From JADZGC01 sp964391595 (lineage in GTDB: Bacteria > Patescibacteriota > Saccharimonadia > CAILAD01 > GCA-016700035), in assembly GCA_964391595.1 (NCBI GenBank), contig CAYMMM010000019.1, positions 1 to 15,684 on the forward strand: 15,684 bases of DNA, given 5' to 3'. The notes beneath the pieces are model-generated. The model was given only the letters and a program-made list of their open reading frames with translations. It was not told where the DNA came from and ran no database searches. Shown here in pieces: positions 11,642-15,684 of this stretch; the first letter of the stretch is position 1, and every line of letters begins with the position of its first letter. The translations under genes were made by a program, and so were the position numbers.

Positions 11642-13816
11642 TTAATCACGTGTTACGCGCATAATTTCTTCGATCGTGGTGAGCCCCTGTAGAGCTTTGG
11701 CAAAGCCATCTTCGTGCATGGTGCGCATGCCCTGGGTGACAGCCTGCTTCTGGATCTCCGCAGAGGTAGCTTTGCTCGTGATGAGATGAGCTATCTCTGG
11801 AGTAATGTCGAGTACTTCATAGATGCCCATACGCCCCGAATAGCCTGTCATGTCACATTGCGCACAGCCAACTGCTCGGTAGAGTGTGACTTTCTCGACT
11901 TTTTGGGAGACATCGGGCTGGCTTGTGACCGCTTGCGATACTGGGCTGACTGGAGCTGGCACTTGAGTTGCAGGAGTTGGTTGAGGGGCAGCTGTTTGCG
12001 AGGGGGTTGATTCTTGGAGGATCGGCATGACAGGCGCGAAATCGTCCTCAAATGGATCGACTGCGTTTGTCGAAGGCCCGCTCGATGGACGGTTTACAAT
12101 ACTTGGATCTGAGGCGATTTTGTCGAGGATGCTACTGCGTTGCAGATTGAGATCGGCTGGTACAGGGATGACCTTGCGAGTGTCGCTGGTGCTATTGATG
12201 CGCGAGCCAGTTACAGATGGTTCAACGAGCGGTTTTTGTGCTGGAGCTTGGCTAGTCATTGGAGCTTTGCTGTTGATCGCTTGGTGAGCTGACTGACTAG
12301 GTGCATCGGTCTGCACGGCAGGAGACTGCATGAGCTGAGCGATATCAGGGATGCGAGATACTTCATCCGGAGTTGCTGCAAAACTATCCTGCAGTTCTTT
12401 CAGCAAAGGCCCAGTTGCTTCGTATGCCTCGCGGCAATGAGTGCAAAGTTTGCGGACCAGACGCTGGGCGACAACCGTATTGACGGTAGTAGAGATGAGA
12501 AAAGGCTCGATCTTCATGTCGAGAAGTCGTGGTAAGGTCGTCGCAGCGTTGTTGGTATGCAGAGTCGAGAGGACAACATGCCCTGTCAGTGCTGCTTGGA
12601 CCGCGAGGTTAGCGGTCTCAGAGTCTCGGATCTCACCGACCATGATGATGTTTGGGTCTTGTCGTAGCAAGGCGCGCAAACCATTAGCAAAGGTCATGCC
12701 AGCTTGAGCATTGACTTGGGTTTGGTTAACTCCAGCCACACGGTATTCGACCGGGTCTTCGATAGTACTTATATTGACGCCTGGTGTGTTGAGTTGAGTA
12801 AGGATTGAGTAGAGTGTAGTAGATTTACCGGCACCAGTTGGTCCGGTGACCAAAATCATCCCGTGTGGTTGCTTCATTGCGGTGTTCAGTGAGTTTAGCG
12901 CCTGTCCAGCAAAGCCTAGCTCATCAAGAGTGGCTGCCTTGGTCGTCTCATCCAGAAGGCGCATGACGACCTTTTCTCCTTCCATAACGGGGAGCGTCGA
13001 GACACGTACGGCGATCGTCTTTGAGCCAATAACAGCCTTAAAACGGCCGTCTTGCGGCAGTCGATGTTCGTCTATCTTGAGGTTTGCCATGATTTTTATT
13101 CGGCTCACCACTGCTGGCAAGAGCTGCTTGGGCAAGGTCATAGATTCTTTGAGTACGCCGTCAATACGACTACGTATCTGGACGATATTCTCGCGTGGCT
13201 CGATATGAATGTCGGAAGCCCGGCTTTTAAGCGCTGATTCCAGAATGATATTGACCGTCTTGGCGATCGGCGCGTCGTTTGTAAGCTCGTCGGCTGAGAT
13301 GTTCGAGCTCGCCGCCGCTTTGTTTGTCGACGCGTTGTCTGTCGCACTATCCTTAATAGCTTGGCTGATCTCAGTATCGAGGCCGGATCGATACTGATCC
13401 AGAAGCGTCATGATGTCGCTGGTTGTTGCGACGTTGATCTGTACTCCGCCACCACCGAGCTGTTTTTCGATTACGTCGATTGCCTGAATGTCCTCGGGGT
13501 CGGCCATCGCGAGCTGCCACTTCGTGTTTTTTTGCCCAAAGAGGATGGCTTGGTAGCGCTTGGCTATACGCTCAGGGATCTTGATGAGTATGTCTCGAGG
13601 TACCTTCACATTTGTAAGGTTCACATACGGCAAACCGAGGCTAGCCGCATATTGCGTGACGAGCTCGCGTTCGCTAATCATCCGTCTCTGGATAAGGACA
13701 CGATCCAGTGGCTCGCCGGTCTGTGAAGAGATCGTTTCGGCTTGCTTGATGAGATCGGCAGAGAGCTTGCCGCTCTTTGTCAGTAATGTTTTGAGGGAGT
13801 CAGCTGAGATGCGCAT
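11642..13816 (-). CDS. pilB: Type IV pilus extension ATPase PilB (GspE/PulE family) with long insert
   Basis: PilB is the hexameric cytoplasmic ATPase that powers pilus extension through PilC. At 724 residues it is longer than the usual 560-580. N-terminal MshEN/T2SSE_N domain about 1-150 (GEPLDRVLIQRRMISERELV); ATPase core about 180-455 with SDIHIEP (201-207), Walker A GPTGAGKST (325-333), Asp box IEDPVEY (352-358), Walker B IIMVGEIRD (390-398) and His box from H420. The tetracysteine zinc site is present as C458-T-H-C461 and C651-A-Q-C654, but the halves are 190 residues apart because of a low-complexity Pro/Ser/Thr/Gln/Ala-rich insert (about 490-643). The end GYSGRMGIYEVLDITPE is canonical. 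The frame is unbroken. Start at 13816 is close to an extended -10 element. Confidence 0.95.
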   Translation of the reverse strand: MRISADSLKTLLTKSGKLSADLIKQAETISSQTGEPLDRVLIQRRMISERELVTQYAASLGLPYVNLTNVKVPRDILIKIPERIAKRYQAILFGQKNTKWQLAMADPEDIQAIDVIEKQLGGGGVQINVATTSDIMTLLDQYRSGLDTEISQAIKDSATDNASTNKAAASSNISADELTNDAPIAKTVNIILESALKSRASDIHIEPRENIVQIRSRIDGVLKESMTLPKQLLPAVVSRIKIMANLKIDEHRLPQDGRFKAVIGSKTIAVRVSTLPVMEGEKVVMRLLDETTKAATLDELGFAGQALNSLNTAMKQPHGMILVTGPTGAGKSTTLYSILTQLNTPGVNISTIEDPVEYRVAGVNQTQVNAQAGMTFANGLRALLRQDPNIIMVGEIRDSETANLAVQAALTGHVVLSTLHTNNAATTLPRLLDMKIEPFLISTTVNTVVAQRLVRKLCTHCREAYEATGPLLKELQDSFAATPDEVSRIPDIAQLMQSPAVQTDAPSQSAHQAINSKAPMTSQAPAQKPLVEPSVTGSRINSTSDTRKVIPVPADLNLQRSSILDKIASDPSIVNRPSSGPSTNAVDPFEDDFAPVMPILQESTPSQTAAPQPTPATQVPAPVSPVSQAVTSQPDVSQKVEKVTLYRAVGCAQCDMTGYSGRMGIYEVLDITPEIAHLITSKATSAEIQKQAVTQGMRTMHEDGFAKALQGLTTIEEIMRVTRD

Positions 13817-13827
13817 ATTCAGGTTCT

Positions 13828-13836
13828 ATTTTAGCA
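13828..13836 (-). promoter_or_regulatory. Extended -10 promoter of pilB-pilC
   Basis: On the minus strand TGC-TAAAAT runs from 13836 to 13828, resembling the TGC-TACAAT elements before the 791 and pilM genes. Eleven bases separate it from the pilB ATG, so the leader would be only about five bases and without a ribosome site. Confidence 0.5.
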
Positions 13837-13859
13837 TAAGCGAGATCTGGTTGAGTAAG

Positions 13860-13887
13860 AAAAAACCGACCTGAGTGTTCAGGTCGG
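13860..13887 (-). terminator. Rho-independent terminator of the 124-residue membrane protein gene
   Basis: On the minus strand CCGACCTGA (13887-13879) pairs perfectly with TCAGGTCGG (13874-13866) around a 4-base loop, followed by six T (13865-13860). It lies nine bases after the stop of the upstream gene and ahead of the pilB promoter, so pilB is transcribed separately. Confidence 0.88.
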
Positions 13888-13896
13888 AAGGGGTGC

Positions 13897-14271
13897 CTAG
13901 TCGATCTTGACCTTCGGACTGTGGGCGCTTATCCAGCTGGATAGAACTGTGATCACAGCAGAGACGAGAAGGATCGCGATCACGCCACAGACAATCGAAC
14001 CGATGAAGATGAAGGCGTCCCAGAGTGACCGCGCGGGGTGAGTGACGAGAGCAGCGCCCATCGTGTAGATAATAATCCCTATGCCTGCGATCATTGCGCA
14101 AAATATGGCGAGCATGATTGCTGTGAATAGTAGACACATTGGGAGGAGGAAAAGCCAATATTCGTAGAGGTTCCGGATTACCAGCTTTTCATTCCAGATC
14201 TTGTGCCATTTTGCGACGATCCGATAGTGCCATGAGCTCTTCTTGATGTGAGCCATGCGCTCGAGCAACAT
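13897..14271 (-). CDS. Hypothetical polytopic membrane protein, 124 residues
   Basis: I do not recognise the family. The first 35 residues are basic and aromatic (MAHIKKSSWHYRIVAKWHKI), followed by two long or three to four shorter membrane segments: LYEYWLFLLPMCLLFTAIML, AIFCAMIAGIGIIIYTMGAA and FIFIGSIVCGVIAILLVSAV. The end is short and polar (SAHSPKVKID). The start at 14271 is set by a perfect AGGAGG six bases upstream; an ATG six codons in would be further from it. It has a well-formed promoter and its own terminator, so it is a complete single-gene unit next to pilB. A role in the pilus system is possible from position only. Confidence 0.75.
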   Translation of the reverse strand: MLLERMAHIKKSSWHYRIVAKWHKIWNEKLVIRNLYEYWLFLLPMCLLFTAIMLAIFCAMIAGIGIIIYTMGAALVTHPARSLWDAFIFIGSIVCGVIAILLVSAVITVLSSWISAHSPKVKID

Positions 14272-14277
14272 AAGGTA

Positions 14278-14283
14278 CCTCCT
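14278..14283 (-). promoter_or_regulatory. Consensus ribosome binding site AGGAGG
   Basis: On the minus strand AGGAGG is six bases before ATG 14271. It is the strongest Shine-Dalgarno sequence in the window and decides this start. It contrasts with the leaderless starts of several neighbours. Confidence 0.8.
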
Positions 14284-14302
14284 GTAGAGAACGGATGTGC
14301 GG

Positions 14303-14331
14303 ATTATAGCGAATGTTTACCCTGTGATCAA
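14303..14331 (-). promoter_or_regulatory. Promoter of the 124-residue membrane protein gene
   Basis: On the minus strand TTGATC (14331-14326) and a perfect TATAAT (14308-14303) are 17 bases apart. A leader of about 25 bases with AGGAGG follows. Confidence 0.7.
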
Positions 14332-14360
14332 TGTCTCGGGGCGCGCGAAACTGCATACGC

Positions 14361-14390
14361 TTTACTTTCGGTTTTTCAGCTGTGTATCAT
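14361..14390 (+). promoter_or_regulatory. Candidate promoter of the lamin-tail-domain gene
   Basis: TTTACT (14361-14366) and TATCAT (14385-14390) with an 18-base spacer and a TGTG stretch just before the -10. A ribosome site GAGGGGGA lies at about 14417-14424, before ATG 14432. Confidence 0.4.
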
Positions 14391-14431
14391 GTTTCTAACA
14401 GATTATTTTCAACTATGAGGGGGATGAGCTG

Positions 14432-15684
14432 ATGAAACGTTTAGCAATTCTTATACATCTTGCGCTTATTATATTAATGCCACTGCATGTGATCGCATCG
14501 AGTAGTGAGGCGTTGGTCATTCGGGCAGTATATGTCGGCAGTGCGACCGATGCGGCTGATGAGTATATCGTGCTTCACAACAATGGCGCCAATGATATTG
14601 ATTTGGAGGGCTTGGAGGTCGAATATAAATCAGCGAGCGGGAAGAGCTGGACTCGCAAAGCTGTCGTTGCTGATGCGCGTGTGCTCGGTGCTCGTGCAGA
14701 CGTGACGCTTGCCACTAAGCGTACACATGACCTCGAACTCAGTGAAGGATTTGCTCAGGCAGGTGGAAATGTACGCATCGTATTACATGATGCCGTACTC
14801 GACCAGTTAGCTTGGGGAGCAGGTGATAGCCCTGAAGCAGGAGCAGCTTCATCATCGAAGCCTGGGTACTCACTGGAGCGTAGTTGCGATGAATCGAGCG
14901 GTGTTTGCACAGATACCGATAACAACGCCCATGATTTTACAGAGAAGCTGATTGATGCTACTGCCAGCACTCAAGGTCAAGGACAGACGGCCAATCCTGG
15001 ACTGGGCGGGAATACCGATGACAGCGTAGCTCACGAAGAGTATGCCATTGAAATTACCGAACTTCTCCCGGATCCTACGACTCCACAGACTGATGCGAAG
15101 GATGAGTTTATAGAAATCTATAACGCTGGAACGTCAATGGCGAACCTAGTCGGATGGAGACTCTCGGATGGCAAACACTCCTACAGCCTTGATGCCGTAA
15201 GTCTCGCCCCTGGTGCGTATGTGGCGGTATATGCAAAAGATTCTAAGCTCTCCCTGAATAATGATGGTGATCAAGTGTTGCTTCTGCGTCCGAGTGGTGA
15301 GACAGAGTTCATCTCTCCAAACTATGGGAAAGCAAAGTCTGGTATAGCCTTTGGTGCTACCTCGGACGGCTGGGGGTGGCTAACGGCGCCTACTCCAGGG
15401 GCGGGGAATAGCGGGTTATCACAGACAGCAAATGGCGATGAGGGGAGCGCGAAGTCAAAAACAACAAAGACAGCTAAGGCTACATCAGCAAAAGCATCAT
15501 CGAAATCTACAAATGCCAAGACTGGGAACCTTGCTAAAGCTAGCCAGAATACAGAGAATACGAACGATGGAGTGGCAGAAGATCGCCCGACTATTCCTTG
15601 GGCTTGGATACTAGCCGGATTAGGCTCTCTTACGGTAGGATATGGTGCATATGAGTACAGACCAGAAATTCTCAGTTTCTTCAC
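14432..15684 (+). CDS. Secreted, membrane-anchored protein with two lamin-tail domains (3' end outside window)
   Basis: Open to the end of the window, 417 codons visible. A signal peptide (1-22, MKRLAILIHLALIILMPLHV, then IA) is followed by two LTD (lamin tail) beta-sandwich domains. The first spans about 27-170 (DEYIVLHNNGANDIDLEG; Cys152 and Cys159 could pair). The second spans about 204-326 and shows the family pattern ITELLPDP, DEFIEIYNAG, GWRLSDG and TAPTPGAGN. Residues 330-383 form a Ser/Thr/Lys/Ala-rich linker, then a membrane helix at about 387-407 (IPWAWILAGLGSLTVGYGA). The arrangement puts the LTDs outside the cell on a flexible stalk. In bacteria, LTDs occur in secreted nucleases and surface proteins and are thought to mediate binding; no nuclease domain is visible here. 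ATG 14432 has GAGGGGGA seven bases upstream. Confidence 0.88.
   Translation, partial: MKRLAILIHLALIILMPLHVIASSSEALVIRAVYVGSATDAADEYIVLHNNGANDIDLEGLEVEYKSASGKSWTRKAVVADARVLGARADVTLATKRTHDLELSEGFAQAGGNVRIVLHDAVLDQLAWGAGDSPEAGAASSSKPGYSLERSCDESSGVCTDTDNNAHDFTEKLIDATASTQGQGQTANPGLGGNTDDSVAHEEYAIEITELLPDPTTPQTDAKDEFIEIYNAGTSMANLVGWRLSDGKHSYSLDAVSLAPGAYVAVYAKDSKLSLNNDGDQVLLLRPSGETEFISPNYGKAKSGIAFGATSDGWGWLTAPTPGAGNSGLSQTANGDEGSAKSKTTKTAKATSAKASSKSTNAKTGNLAKASQNTENTNDGVAEDRPTIPWAWILAGLGSLTVGYGAYEYRPEILSFF

Noticed and set aside
11714..12287. Plus-strand frames opposite the pilB insert.
   Set aside because: The minus-strand frame is continuous from canonical PilB motifs on both sides; plus-strand frames are broken and have no start signals.
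15322..15684. Long minus-strand frame opposite the LTD gene.
   Set aside because: It mirrors the real plus-strand coding sequence, is rich in Phe/Ala/Pro as expected for a shadow, and has no promoter or ribosome site.
1..15684. tRNA, rRNA, CRISPR, insertion sequence or phage elements.
   Set aside because: Intergenic gaps are short and none showed a tRNA-like cloverleaf, regular repeat-spacer pattern, transposase frame or terminal inverted repeats on reading.

Overview
This window most likely comes from a member of Candidatus Saccharibacteria (TM7, Patescibacteria/CPR) or a close relative. That is inferred from the gene content: a small dense genome, a ComEC without its nuclease domain, a compact type IV pilus (T4P) cluster, a lamin-tail-domain (LTD) surface protein, and a WhiB-type iron-sulfur regulator that otherwise points to Actinobacteria. 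TGA, TAA and TAG all end plausible genes here, so the code looks standard and not the UGA=Gly code of Gracilibacteria. I see no tRNA, rRNA, CRISPR array, insertion sequence or phage gene.

Layout. 1-750: 3' end of a PIF1/RecD-like helicase. 782-967: small membrane protein. 1027-2448: comEC. 2590-3330: yebC. 3409-3857: two overlapping short unknown ORFs ending in a terminator. 3876-4358: ruvC. 4401-4862 (minus): a whiB-like gene followed 3 bases later by a 56-residue basic protein. 4978-6622: ruvA-ruvB. 6637-7245: PH-domain membrane protein. 7337-7753: type IV pilin with strong promoter and terminator. 7890-10392: pilM-pilN-pilO and a small PilP-like gene. 10402-13816 (minus): pilB then pilC, convergent with the pilM operon. 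13897-14271 (minus): four-helix-type membrane protein with its own promoter and terminator. 14432-end: secreted, membrane-anchored two-LTD protein running off the window.

The themes are recombination/DNA processing (helicase, RuvA, RuvB, RuvC, YebC neighbourhood) and DNA uptake/surface attachment (ComEC, T4P). The classic yebC-ruvC-ruvA-ruvB order is kept but broken up by the unknown ORF pair and by the opposite-strand whiB unit, and each piece has its own promoter. In Saccharibacteria, T4P and ComEC are thought to serve host attachment, motility and DNA uptake; that role is inference here.

The most notable observations are: (1) a recurrent leaderless-promoter design with the -10 box 6-7 bases before ATG (comEC, ruvC, ruvA, PH-domain gene); (2) an 8-bp palindrome AAGCGCTT found three times, always intergenic and upstream of genes; (3) the WhiB unit inside the ruv locus with an unannotated-size basic partner; (4) a PilB whose tetracysteine module is split by about 190 residues that include a long Pro/Ser/Gln-rich insert.
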